DNA of 23,346 nt from GCA-001735895 sp964488685 (GTDB taxonomy: Bacteria; Pseudomonadota; Gammaproteobacteria; GCA-001735895), in the NCBI GenBank assembly GCA_964488685.1, contig CAZAVY010000046.1, forward strand, positions 1 to 23,346. Direction: 5' to 3'. The notes below the pieces were generated by a model, which was not told the origin of the DNA, searched no databases, and was given only the letters and a program-made list of their open reading frames with translations. The translations under genes were made by a program, and so were the position numbers. How positions within the stretch are numbered: position 1 is the first letter of the stretch; the number at the start of each line of letters is the position of its first letter. Below are positions 6,758 to 14,595 of this stretch, piece by piece.

Positions 6758-8395
6758 TCAGTCCAGCTTGAATTGCCCGACGGCATTGACCAGCGTATCC
6801 GATGCTTGATTCAGGGAAACCGACAAGTTATGTAAATCAGCGGATTTCTGGCTGTTCTCCCCGGACAGTTCGGAAAGCGATTCAATCGACTGGTGAATAT
6901 CCGCGATCGCTGACTGCTGTTGATTCATTATTTCACCCAGGGTGCCCATGACCGATTGAATTTCGGTTGCAACCTTGTTGTTTTCGCAGGTCTTATCCGA
7001 TGCTTCCCTGAGGAAGCTAATATTCCTGGTCGCGTTTTCGACTGCGACCTGCATCGCCTTCGAGGTGCTGTCTGCCTGGTGCGTGACCGTATTAATCAGC
7101 GAGGAAATTTCCTCGGCTGCCTGACTGGTATTGTTCGCCAGCGAGCGCACCTCATCCGCTACCACGGCAAATCCACGACCATGTTCGCCCGCGCGCGCCG
7201 CCTCGATAGCCGCATTGAGGGCAAGCAGGTTGGTCTGCTCGGAAATCCCGGTAATGGTTTGCGTGATCGTGGTAATCTTTTCGGCGATAACCAGCAACTC
7301 GGAGCTTTGCGAAGCGGTTTGGTTCATGTCTGACTGAAACGTCGAAAACTGGTCGACCGATTGTTGAATCAGCTCTGCCGAATCGTTGGCCAGTAGTGCT
7401 GAACGGTCGGCACTATCGCAGGCAGTGGTAACCTCGCGGTTGGCCCATTCCGTCGAGCTCGTAACTGTGGCCGAACTATCGAGCATTTTCTCAATATTCT
7501 GGTTCAGGCTGGTACTGGCAGTGGCAATGTCGTTGGCGTTGGAAATGATGCGCTTGGAGTCTCCCAGCACGCTCTGACTCGCCAGGTTAATATCGCGAAA
7601 CGATTCCTTGAGCTTGGTCACGGTGCGATCGATCGCCAACATGGTGCTGCCAATTTCGTCTCGTCCCGCATGCTGGGTATCAATTTTCTTGGTTAAATCA
7701 CCTTGTGCAATGGATGACATCAGGACTTCGATTTCAACCAGCGGTGTACTCATCATTCGTACCGCTAAAATTGAAATGAGGATTCCCAATAGTATTCCCG
7801 TAACCAGCGCAATGCCGAGAACGGTAATCAGGGTGACGGCGTTATTCTTTGCCGACTCCAGGCTGCTTTTCAACGACTCTTCCGCCATTTGAATGACTTC
7901 ATCGTTTAGCTGGTTAATCTCTTCGACCTTCGGTTCTATCTCGGTGCTGATCTTGAGGGCCTCGGAATCGTTGTTTTTACGTGCTTGTAGAATAATTTTA
8001 AGCTGAATCGGACGGATCTCCCCCACCAGTTGAATCAGGCGCTTGACCTGCTTGGAATCATCGAAAACCAGCTCCAGCTTCTGCAAGTTTTCCTCAAGGA
8101 AAGAACCCGCCCGGATAGAGCCAATGGCACTGATCTTGATCATCGGCTTTTCATCCGCCGCGATCAGCTGCTGGATCGACTTATCCATGTTGGTAATAGA
8201 AATTTTTGCCGAGCTGGCAGCCGATACCCGCTCGGAAGAGAGCTTGATTGCGCTCTCGAGTACCTGATTCTGGGTGAATAGCGCATAGCCACCAGCGACT
8301 ACGACGATTGCCATGCCGGACAGAAAAATAAATGATACCCCGAAAATTTTTCTTTTTAATGGCACATTGGATAGTATTTTGATTATCGATTGCAT
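6758..8395 (-). CDS. Methyl-accepting chemotaxis protein
   Basis: A membrane chemoreceptor of about 545 residues. The first transmembrane helix is near residues 20-42 and the second near 188-214. Between them is a periplasmic helical domain of roughly 145 residues that looks like a four-helix-bundle sensor. A HAMP region follows (about 215-268), then the long cytoplasmic signalling coiled coil. The hairpin tip is clear: ISEQTNLLALNAAIEAARAG and GRGFAVVADEVR (about 386-418), where CheA and CheW bind. There is no C-terminal CheR/CheB docking pentapeptide; the protein ends GQFKLD. The ATG at 8395 is preferred over a TTG two codons upstream. The ligand is unknown. The gene lies next to a decayed sensor kinase on the same strand. 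Confidence 0.93.
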   Translation of the reverse strand: MQSIIKILSNVPLKRKIFGVSFIFLSGMAIVVVAGGYALFTQNQVLESAIKLSSERVSAASSAKISITNMDKSIQQLIAADEKPMIKISAIGSIRAGSFLEENLQKLELVFDDSKQVKRLIQLVGEIRPIQLKIILQARKNNDSEALKISTEIEPKVEEINQLNDEVIQMAEESLKSSLESAKNNAVTLITVLGIALVTGILLGILISILAVRMMSTPLVEIEVLMSSIAQGDLTKKIDTQHAGRDEIGSTMLAIDRTVTKLKESFRDINLASQSVLGDSKRIISNANDIATASTSLNQNIEKMLDSSATVTSSTEWANREVTTACDSADRSALLANDSAELIQQSVDQFSTFQSDMNQTASQSSELLVIAEKITTITQTITGISEQTNLLALNAAIEAARAGEHGRGFAVVADEVRSLANNTSQAAEEISSLINTVTHQADSTSKAMQVAVENATRNISFLREASDKTCENNKVATEIQSVMGTLGEIMNQQQSAIADIHQSIESLSELSGENSQKSADLHNLSVSLNQASDTLVNAVGQFKLD

Positions 8396-8420
8396 GATCA
8401 ACCAAAGTTAATTCCGTAAC

Positions 8421-9282
8421 TATTTATTCGGCTTCACTCGGTAAATCTTTAGGTAGTCCTGTGGTTTATATCTTTGCCGGGCTTCCTGACCATTGTTCGC
8501 GACATCAACCTGTGCACCCATATTAGTTAAAAATTACTTCGCGATTAACTGGTTCGGCAAAACATCCTCCACCAGGAGGATGGATGCATTACATTTCTGT
8601 TGTGGTTCTACACTGGATTGTTTCGCATCTTCAATGCTGTGCTGGGTAATAATAGGTTGGTCCGAAGTATGTTCGAGCATGGCGGATAACATCGAACACA
8701 GGGTTTGATATCGACTCAACGAAATCATCGCCCGACCTTTGAAGCCCGATCGCCAACTCCTCGACTGAAGCGTTCATTTCCAGTGTGTTCTGCTCGATCA
8801 CGGCATTTATATGCTTCAATGCCATATTCTGATCGGGTAAGGCTCGCTCAAATATCAGGTCTCTCGCGGCTTAATAATCACCATCTATCAGCAACAAGGC
8901 GACCTGGTCTTGTAGGGGTGCCACTTGCTTAATGGTATTGTTCTGGATTGCGAGCAATTCGAGTTCTTTGCGGGAAAGTGTCAACCCGATAAAGTCGCCT
9001 CTTGCCTTGATAAACCGCCTGGCCTGCGCTCCGAATTCCTGGTGTAAATCATCCCGCTCAAAAGCATCTGTTTCATCGAGCTTGTTCAACAGAATAAGTG
9101 AGCGTTCCCGGCGGCGTTATACATCATTTGTCAGCAGACCCCGTTTTTTCTGTTGTATTACAATGGCTTGCTGGGTTGCGCTAAAGGTAGCTTTACACCG
9201 GCTGATAGGCGTTATTTAGCAAGTAGGCAGATACCACGAAAACGATTAACACCATCAGCAGGATCAGTTTGTTTTCGCGCAT
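8421..9282 (-). pseudogene. Decayed hybrid sensor histidine kinase
   Basis: Reading the minus strand from 9282 gives a membrane anchor (MRENKLILLMVLIVFVVSAY) that ends at a stop (9193-9195). After a frame change it continues as ATFSATQQAIVIQQKKRG. A stop at 9117-9119 and another at 8871-8873 interrupt one otherwise continuous frame (RRRERSLILLNKLDE, then FERDDLHQEFGAQARRFIKA, then ALPDQNMALKHINAVIEQNT). A further frame change near 8750 leads to a receiver-domain start, NASILLVEDVLPNQLIAK, then a stop at 8534-8536, then FLTNMGAQVDVANNGQEA. The kinase core expected between sensor and receiver is absent, so a large internal deletion is likely. At least three stops and two frame changes argue for real decay rather than a sequencing slip. 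Confidence 0.8.
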
Positions 9283-9493
9283 GGCTGATACTGGAATATT
9301 TTTCTGTGAACTATTCACAAAAACAGGCCTTTATTCTTTGTTATATGCACAGTCGTAGCGCCGTCTTCAGCAGGCATTGGTGAGTATAGTTCGGATTTTT
9401 ACGGAATGTTGCCTGACCCCGGAGTCGGCGGCCTACCAGGCTATCGATACTTCTCTTCCCGCGCCTACTGCCTATAGTGCATTGTGCTGGAGG
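9283..9493. other. Intergenic region upstream of the decayed kinase
   Basis: About 210 bp with no gene. It contains TGTGAA (9305-9310) and TTCACA (9314-9319), a perfect 6-bp inverted repeat with a 3-nt centre. That spacing is one base short of a canonical CRP site. A CTGACCCC motif at 9413-9420 recalls the flank of the RAYT repeat but is too short to interpret. Confidence 0.35.
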
Positions 9494-11308
9494 CTAAAAA
9501 TTGCCTGCATCGGCAGGTAATAACAGTTTGTCCACCACCGCGGAGAGTTTGCTTGCAGCGAATACCGGCAACGAACAACTCGTGCTTGAACAGGCATAAG
9601 CCGCAGGCTTGTCCAGCTCCGGGTAAACTATGTCGTTGTTAAGCAGCGGGCCTTCGATTCTATCCAGCCAGTCAATTCGAAGGTAGCTGGCGCCATATCG
9701 TCGCGCCTGGTCATGCAGCGCCTTCGCCCGTTGGTCGGTTTTACTGCCAACAACTGTGATGTGGATTGGCTCCTGATTCAACTCGTGGTCAGACAATAAA
9801 ACGCCCGGTAAAAAGAATCGGCTTTCGATCACGCCTTCCGAGGTTAGATATAACATCGCATGCTCGGTCATTTCCCGCAGACGCTGATCGCCGATGTATC
9901 GAAATGCCAGGTTTGCGGTGCGTGCCAGAGCGATCATATGTTCGATATTTCTAGGTGCCTGTGTAAAGATACCGACAGCATCCCGGTCGACATTATTACT
10001 GATGTAACCGCCATCTTCGTATCTGAAATTTGACTCTATAAATCTTAATGTACGGCTCGATTTTAGCAACCATTGTCGATCTCCTGTCGCTGAATACAGC
10101 GCTAAGTAGGCGTTGGCCATAGCCTCTGAATCTTCGAGGTATGGCCCGCCAAGGTCATTTTCTCCGTGCCGGAAACCACCATCCGGCAAGCCATACTTTT
10201 GTTCGACCCTGTTGGCAATCCGGATCGCCTCGTCGAGTACATCGGCTTTGCCGACGGCATTTGCAAAAGCCACATATGCCTGGATAATCCAGGCGTTTTC
10301 CCTGCTGTAGGTATTTTTGTCGATACTCGGAATACCGAGATTTCGTCTGGCTTCGTCCGCTAGCGGAAAATACTCATGACCATCGATCTCCAAATTGAGA
10401 TCCGCATCCTGGCTGGTGAAATACAATACCTGATCGGATTTTAGAAAATTTTGTAAATAACCATATATTTTACGGGCCGCAGCCAAATGTTTATCTTTCC
10501 CCCAAAGTAGATAGGCCTGTGAATAGATGCGTAAATATTGAGTCTGTATCGACATGATTTTTTCGAAGTGCGGTGATTGCCAGTCCAGTTTATCCGAATA
10601 CTGGTAAACTCCTCCCCACACCGGATCGATCAAATCGAGGGCGGCATGGAGCGTTTGTTTCGCCATCAATGTGTATACTCGATCGCCATAGCGTGCTTTT
10701 TGCAGTGCGTAATCCATCGCGTTGGCGTTGATAAACTTATGGATAAAACCCCAGCCGCCATTATCAGCATCGTATAGTTCGTAGAGTTTATCTTCCAGAG
10801 CATCTCTTTGCTGCTGGCTCAATGCAGCTTCGCTCGACGGAATTATTTCTACTTGCGGTCGAACCGAAGGTCCGGGGGAAGGGTCATCGATTATCGCCTG
10901 CAACAGGGACACCATTCGGATGGGCGGAATATAGCCGCGTCGTTTAACAATCTCGCCACCGTCGGCATTGAAAACAATAGTTGCCGGCCAACCGTAATCA
11001 CCGTATCGAGCCAGCAGATCCGGGTTGGTATCCTGATCGACTCGAACCGTGATGTAAAATTCTTCGAGCAAACCGACAACGGCTTCGTTCTTATAAGTCG
11101 TTTCTTCCATCACATGACACCAGTGGCACCAGATGGCTTCAAGATCGAGAATAACAAACTTGTTTTCTGCCTTGGCCTGTTGGAATAAACTGTTACTCCA
11201 TCCCTGCCAGTGCAAGCCTGCGCTGTCTGCTGTTGCTGCGATAGAAACAGGTGTAGACGCAACTGATAATAACAACAACGAAATGCGTAAATGATTCAAC
11301 GTGGGCAT
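9494..11308 (-). CDS. Secreted DUF255 thioredoxin-domain protein
   Basis: A 604-residue protein with a signal peptide (about 1-24, cleaved near SIAA), so probably periplasmic. The N-terminal thioredoxin-like DUF255 domain (about 32-150) has the family signature WCHWCHVMEE, with the redox pair Cys61 and Cys64. The rest (about 170-600) is the alpha/alpha-toroid-like region seen in YyaL/SPATA20-type proteins (ENAWIIQAYVAFANAVG, GGFRHGEND, YLEDSEAMANAYLALY). The catalytic role of the family is not established. The start at 11308 is supported by AGGA six bases upstream. It is divergent from the small gene at 11521, with a shared 212-bp upstream region. Confidence 0.85.
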   Translation of the reverse strand: MPTLNHLRISLLLLSVASTPVSIAATADSAGLHWQGWSNSLFQQAKAENKFVILDLEAIWCHWCHVMEETTYKNEAVVGLLEEFYITVRVDQDTNPDLLARYGDYGWPATIVFNADGGEIVKRRGYIPPIRMVSLLQAIIDDPSPGPSVRPQVEIIPSSEAALSQQQRDALEDKLYELYDADNGGWGFIHKFINANAMDYALQKARYGDRVYTLMAKQTLHAALDLIDPVWGGVYQYSDKLDWQSPHFEKIMSIQTQYLRIYSQAYLLWGKDKHLAAARKIYGYLQNFLKSDQVLYFTSQDADLNLEIDGHEYFPLADEARRNLGIPSIDKNTYSRENAWIIQAYVAFANAVGKADVLDEAIRIANRVEQKYGLPDGGFRHGENDLGGPYLEDSEAMANAYLALYSATGDRQWLLKSSRTLRFIESNFRYEDGGYISNNVDRDAVGIFTQAPRNIEHMIALARTANLAFRYIGDQRLREMTEHAMLYLTSEGVIESRFFLPGVLLSDHELNQEPIHITVVGSKTDQRAKALHDQARRYGASYLRIDWLDRIEGPLLNNDIVYPELDKPAAYACSSTSCSLPVFAASKLSAVVDKLLLPADAGNF

Positions 11309-11397
11309 TTGAATTCCTGATCTAGTGTTTGAGTTTAGGACTGGTGCGAATTGAAATGGTTCCAGTTGATTCTTAGAAACATCTGGCGGCTTCGCCG

Positions 11398-11409
11398 AGA
11401 GTATACTCT
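11398..11409. promoter_or_regulatory. 12-bp perfect palindrome in a divergent intergenic region
   Basis: AGAGTATACTCT is a perfect palindrome. It lies about 90 bp upstream of the DUF255 gene start and about 110 bp upstream of the divergent small gene. The position fits an operator for either promoter. No known regulator consensus was recognised, and the centre could simply be a -10-like sequence. Confidence 0.3.
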
Positions 11410-11520
11410 ACTCGTGAAAACGCGTCAGACTGGAACCGAAATCACCGTTTTTGTGCGCTACCCAATACATTGTGAATTACACTAGCTATCTGCCAGTCAA
11501 TGAACCTATCGGAAACAACT

Positions 11521-11710
11521 ATGAAAACTGCGTTTGAATCACCCCGGGTCTGGCGGGCTTTTGGCTGCTATTCCATGGGGCTGGTATGCGGCAATCCTGA
11601 GGTATTGCCGGTACGGGGCAAGCTACTGGGAATCTGCGATCGATCGACTGGCCGGCGAGCTGGAATGGGCGCTCGATCCCGAGCGGATTAGATCCTTGCT
11701 GATTACTTAA
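11521..11710 (+). pseudogene. Small protein gene with apparent one-base frameshift
   Basis: From the ATG at 11521 (CGGAAAC upstream) the frame reads MKTAFESPRVWRAF. The coding signal then moves to another frame: LAAIPWGWYAAILRY, then RYGASYWESAIDRLAG, then ELEWALDPERIRSLLIT and TAA at 11708-11710. Restoring one T in the TTTT run near 11562 joins both halves into a protein of about 63 residues with one hydrophobic, aromatic-rich helix. The annotatable unshifted frame instead ends at 11691 with an unlikely Arg- and Gly-rich tail. The restored stop overlaps the stop of the convergent btuD-like gene in TTAA. Function is unknown. The shift may be a real mutation or a sequence error. Confidence 0.55.
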
Positions 11711-12495
11711 GGATGGTGATCGCTGATCCGGGACAGCGAGGTTACCCTTACGCTATTTTCTCGTTGTTCGATGTGGCATTCAACACCATATACCTCGGCA
11801 ATATTATCCCGCGTCAATACTTCGTTGACACTACCGTTGCAGTGCATTCTGCCGTGGTTTAACAGGTAGAGCCGGTCACAGAATCTCGCCGCCAGATTTA
11901 AATCATGCAACACCACGATCGCAGCGCGATCTTCCCGGGCATGGTTTCTCAGGATTTCCATCACGTGTAACTGATGATAAGAATCGAGCGCAGCCACCGG
12001 TTCATCGGCAAAGATCAAATCAGGGTCGGTCGCGAAGATTCGTGCCAGCATGACCAGCGTTTGTTCACCTCCGGACAAGGTGGTAACGATCCGATTGCGA
12101 TAAGCCAGGGTCTCGGTCTTCGCCATTGCCTGCTCAACCATTTTCTGATCGTCGGAAGAGGTTTGTTGCCACCATTGCTGATAGGGAATGCGGCCAAGCT
12201 CGACTATTTTCTCGACACTGAACGGCCAGTAGGCCATGGCAGCTTGCACCAGGTAACCCATACGCTGTGCACGCAACGCTGCAGAAACCTGTGACATCGG
12301 TTCATCATCGAACCGGACTTCGCCCCGACTGCAGGCCTCAACGCCGGTCAGTAACCGCAGCAAGCTACTCTTGCCGGCCCCGTTGGGGCCGATTAAACCT
12401 ACCATTTCACCGCATTCAATCTGAATATTGATACCCTCGAGAATTCGGATGGTATCGATGTCGTAATCAATGTCGTGACCGCTCAGCAAGCTCAT
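11707..12495 (-). CDS. btuD: Cobalamin ABC transporter ATP-binding protein (BtuD-like)
   Basis: A 262-residue ATPase of the FecE/BtuD/HmuV group that powers import across the inner membrane. Walker A is GPNGAGKSS (36-44), the signature is LSGGEQ (140-145), Walker B is DLIFADEP (159-166), and the switch histidine is in VVLHDLN. Its start overlaps the stop of the permease gene by 4 nt, which indicates translational coupling. Cobalamin, rather than haem or siderophore, is assigned from the riboswitch in front of the receptor gene upstream. On sequence alone the ATPase would fit any of these substrates. Confidence 0.85.
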   Translation of the reverse strand: MSLLSGHDIDYDIDTIRILEGINIQIECGEMVGLIGPNGAGKSSLLRLLTGVEACSRGEVRFDDEPMSQVSAALRAQRMGYLVQAAMAYWPFSVEKIVELGRIPYQQWWQQTSSDDQKMVEQAMAKTETLAYRNRIVTTLSGGEQTLVMLARIFATDPDLIFADEPVAALDSYHQLHVMEILRNHAREDRAAIVVLHDLNLAARFCDRLYLLNHGRMHCNGSVNEVLTRDNIAEVYGVECHIEQRENSVRVTSLSRISDHHP

Positions 12496-13496
12496 TGCAA
12501 TGCATTCCTCGATTTCAAAATCAGGAACAGAAAGAAAGGAGCACCGACTAACGAGGTAATCACGCCGAGCTTCATTTCTCCATTGTCTGACAGCAGTTGC
12601 ACTGCAATATCTGCGCCCAACAGCATGATTGCACCGGCAACCCCGCTTGCCAGCAGCAAGCGCCTGGGTTCATAGGCCACTATCGGCCGCATTAGATGAG
12701 GTACCACCAGACCGATAAACCCTATGTTGCCCGCTACCGACACCGCTGCACCGACGCTGGCTGTTACGCCGAGGATCAAAACCAGGCGCAACCGCGTCAC
12801 GTTAAACCCCATCGATTTCGCCGTCTCTTCGCCTAGCGTCAAGGCATTTAGAAAGCGGCCGCAGTAAAGCATCATGCCCCAGCCCAACAGCATGAACGGC
12901 AGTGCGATAGATAGCTCGTTGAGACTACGATTGGCGACCGAACCGAGTAGCCAGAAGACGATTTCCTGCATCGCATAAGGACTTTCGGCAAAGTTGAGAG
13001 CGAGCGCGATACAGGCACCGCCGATGGCATTGATGGCAATGCCCGCCAGAATCAGAGTGATGACCGAGCGACTTTGGCCCACCAGTAAAAAGATGATCGC
13101 GACCGCAACCAGGGCACCGATCAATCCACCCAGGGGCAACAGGAACCAGGCGGTTCCCGCCAGGCCGTAGTAAAACACGATTACCGCACCGAGTGCGGCA
13201 CCGTTGGATACGCCGATAATTCCCGGCTCAGCCAGCGGGTTATGCAGCAGCCCCTGTAAAGATGCACCTGCCAGGCCCAGGGTTGCGCCGATCGACATCG
13301 CCAGTAGTGATCGAGGCAGGCGGATTTCGAACAGAATTAAAGACTCGATCGTAAGCTGATCGTCAAGCCAGTCGTGTAAAGCCTTGCCGAGGTCTATATC
13401 GACCGGGCCGGCACTAAGTGCCAACACCAGCATAGCCAGGCAAACTGGTATCAAAATTCCGTACAGAACCGGCGTTTCCAGGGTCCTGATTTTCAC
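12492..13496 (-). CDS. btuC: Cobalamin ABC transporter permease (BtuC-like, FecCD family)
   Basis: A 334-residue polytopic permease of the FecCD/BtuC family, with about ten hydrophobic helices. Family segments include LRLPRSLLAMSIGATLGLAGASLQGLLHNPLAEP split across the second and third helices, and GFIGLVVPHLMRP near residues 258-270. This last segment forms part of the coupling surface to the ATPase. The length is normal for the family. It overlaps the binding-protein gene upstream and the ATPase gene downstream by 4 nt each, so the three form one translational unit. Confidence 0.9.
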   Translation of the reverse strand: MKIRTLETPVLYGILIPVCLAMLVLALSAGPVDIDLGKALHDWLDDQLTIESLILFEIRLPRSLLAMSIGATLGLAGASLQGLLHNPLAEPGIIGVSNGAALGAVIVFYYGLAGTAWFLLPLGGLIGALVAVAIIFLLVGQSRSVITLILAGIAINAIGGACIALALNFAESPYAMQEIVFWLLGSVANRSLNELSIALPFMLLGWGMMLYCGRFLNALTLGEETAKSMGFNVTRLRLVLILGVTASVGAAVSVAGNIGFIGLVVPHLMRPIVAYEPRRLLLASGVAGAIMLLGADIAVQLLSDNGEMKLGVITSLVGAPFFLFLILKSRNALQ

Positions 13497-14314
13497 CGGC
13501 GTTGCGCCATGTCTTCAATCGCTTCGACGATCATCGGCCCGGCGCATATACGCAAACGGGTCGGTATTTCGAGGTATTCTCGCTGCGCTATCATTTTGTC
13601 AATCGCCGGGTGCCCGACATAGGCTGTGGCGAGCGAGTCAGGGCGCGACAAATTACGATCGATTTGTAACACATCGGGATCAGCGGCAAGCAGTGTTTCC
13701 AGCGCAATCGGTTTAAACCCCTCGATGCCCATTTCGGCAGCCAGGTTGCGATAACCGGCATGAGTAAACATGTCGTTTTCGAGGGTGTTGGCACCAATCG
13801 TAAATCCGTTCGGGGAATACACGATCACCGTCTTTTGCGGGCGTTCGGCATAACGTTTCCGAATTTCTGCCAGATCCAATTGCATTTTTTGAATTACAGT
13901 TTCGGCGTGTTGCTGGTTTCCAGTCCATTCACCAAATTGCCTGAGCAGGTTGTAAATATCAGCGATCGATCGCGCAGGCGGAATTTGTTTTACCGGGTAA
14001 CCTAATTGACGCAGAAATTTGGCCGTGTCCCAGGCGGCAAACTGGCTCGCCAGCACCAGGTCGGGTTGGAATGCTATAATTTCCTCAACCGATGAATTGT
14101 TGAGCGGTATGTCTCCCACTGCATCGATCATATACGACATATTCCGATCCAGCGCCCAAACCGAGAGCGAGGCAATCTGATCGCGATCGGCGAGCATTAA
14201 CAGTAACTGGTCGGTACAAAGTCCGATTGATACGATCCGCCGGGGTTTCTCGGCCGCCGCCAGAGGGGTTGCAACCAACAATAATATCGTGAAGAGTAAA
14301 AATAGGCGTTTCAT
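13493..14314 (-). CDS. btuF: Periplasmic cobalamin-binding protein (BtuF-like)
   Basis: A 273-residue class III substrate-binding protein. It has a signal peptide (about 1-21, ending LAAA) and two lobes linked by a long helix, typical of BtuF/FecB proteins. The opening RRIVSIGLCTDQLLLML is characteristic, as are EEIIAFQPDLVLAS and LLAADPDVL. AGG lies eight bases upstream of the ATG at 14314. It would carry vitamin B12 from the outer-membrane receptor to BtuCD. The 281-bp gap to the receptor gene is larger than other spacings in the locus, and it is unclear whether one transcript covers all four genes. Confidence 0.82.
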   Translation of the reverse strand: MKRLFLLFTILLLVATPLAAAEKPRRIVSIGLCTDQLLLMLADRDQIASLSVWALDRNMSYMIDAVGDIPLNNSSVEEIIAFQPDLVLASQFAAWDTAKFLRQLGYPVKQIPPARSIADIYNLLRQFGEWTGNQQHAETVIQKMQLDLAEIRKRYAERPQKTVIVYSPNGFTIGANTLENDMFTHAGYRNLAAEMGIEGFKPIALETLLAADPDVLQIDRNLSRPDSLATAYVGHPAIDKMIAQREYLEIPTRLRICAGPMIVEAIEDMAQRR

Positions 14315-14595
14315 GATTGGCCTGAATTTCTAACCAGCGCGGTTGTCCGGTTTGAACCCGGCAGTAAAGTCCTCACTTTGAATCCCTCGTATTCGTAAAA
14401 TTTCAGGCGTTACCAACGCAGCATGACATTTAATCTTCAGAAGGCCATATCACGCCTCGATGACGCAATTCTCGAACTGTCGGACATGGTCGGCAATGCA
14501 CGCGAGGTTCAGTCCTAGAACGCCAATTTCGGTCGCCATTCCGGTGGTGCCCTGGTCCCCGTTGCGGGTTACTACCCTGGTCAGCCTTTTCCCCG
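14315..14595. other. Gap between btuB- and btuF-like genes
   Basis: About 280 bp with no clear gene. On the plus strand an ATG at 14423 opens a 31-codon frame (FNLQKAISRLDDAILELSDM, then VGNAREVQS) ending at TAG 14516-14518, with amphipathic helix-like composition. No ribosome-binding site is evident. The minus frame also looks partly coding (TTGMATEIGVLGLNLACIAD). No second riboswitch or intrinsic terminator was seen. Confidence 0.3.

Noticed and set aside
9305..9319. CRP-like site (TGTGAA and TTCACA)
   Set aside because: The spacing is one base short of the canonical half-site distance and it faces only a pseudogene.
10808..11188. 126-codon plus-strand frame opposite the DUF255 gene
   Set aside because: It is a shadow of a clearly coding minus-strand gene and has no recognisable domain.
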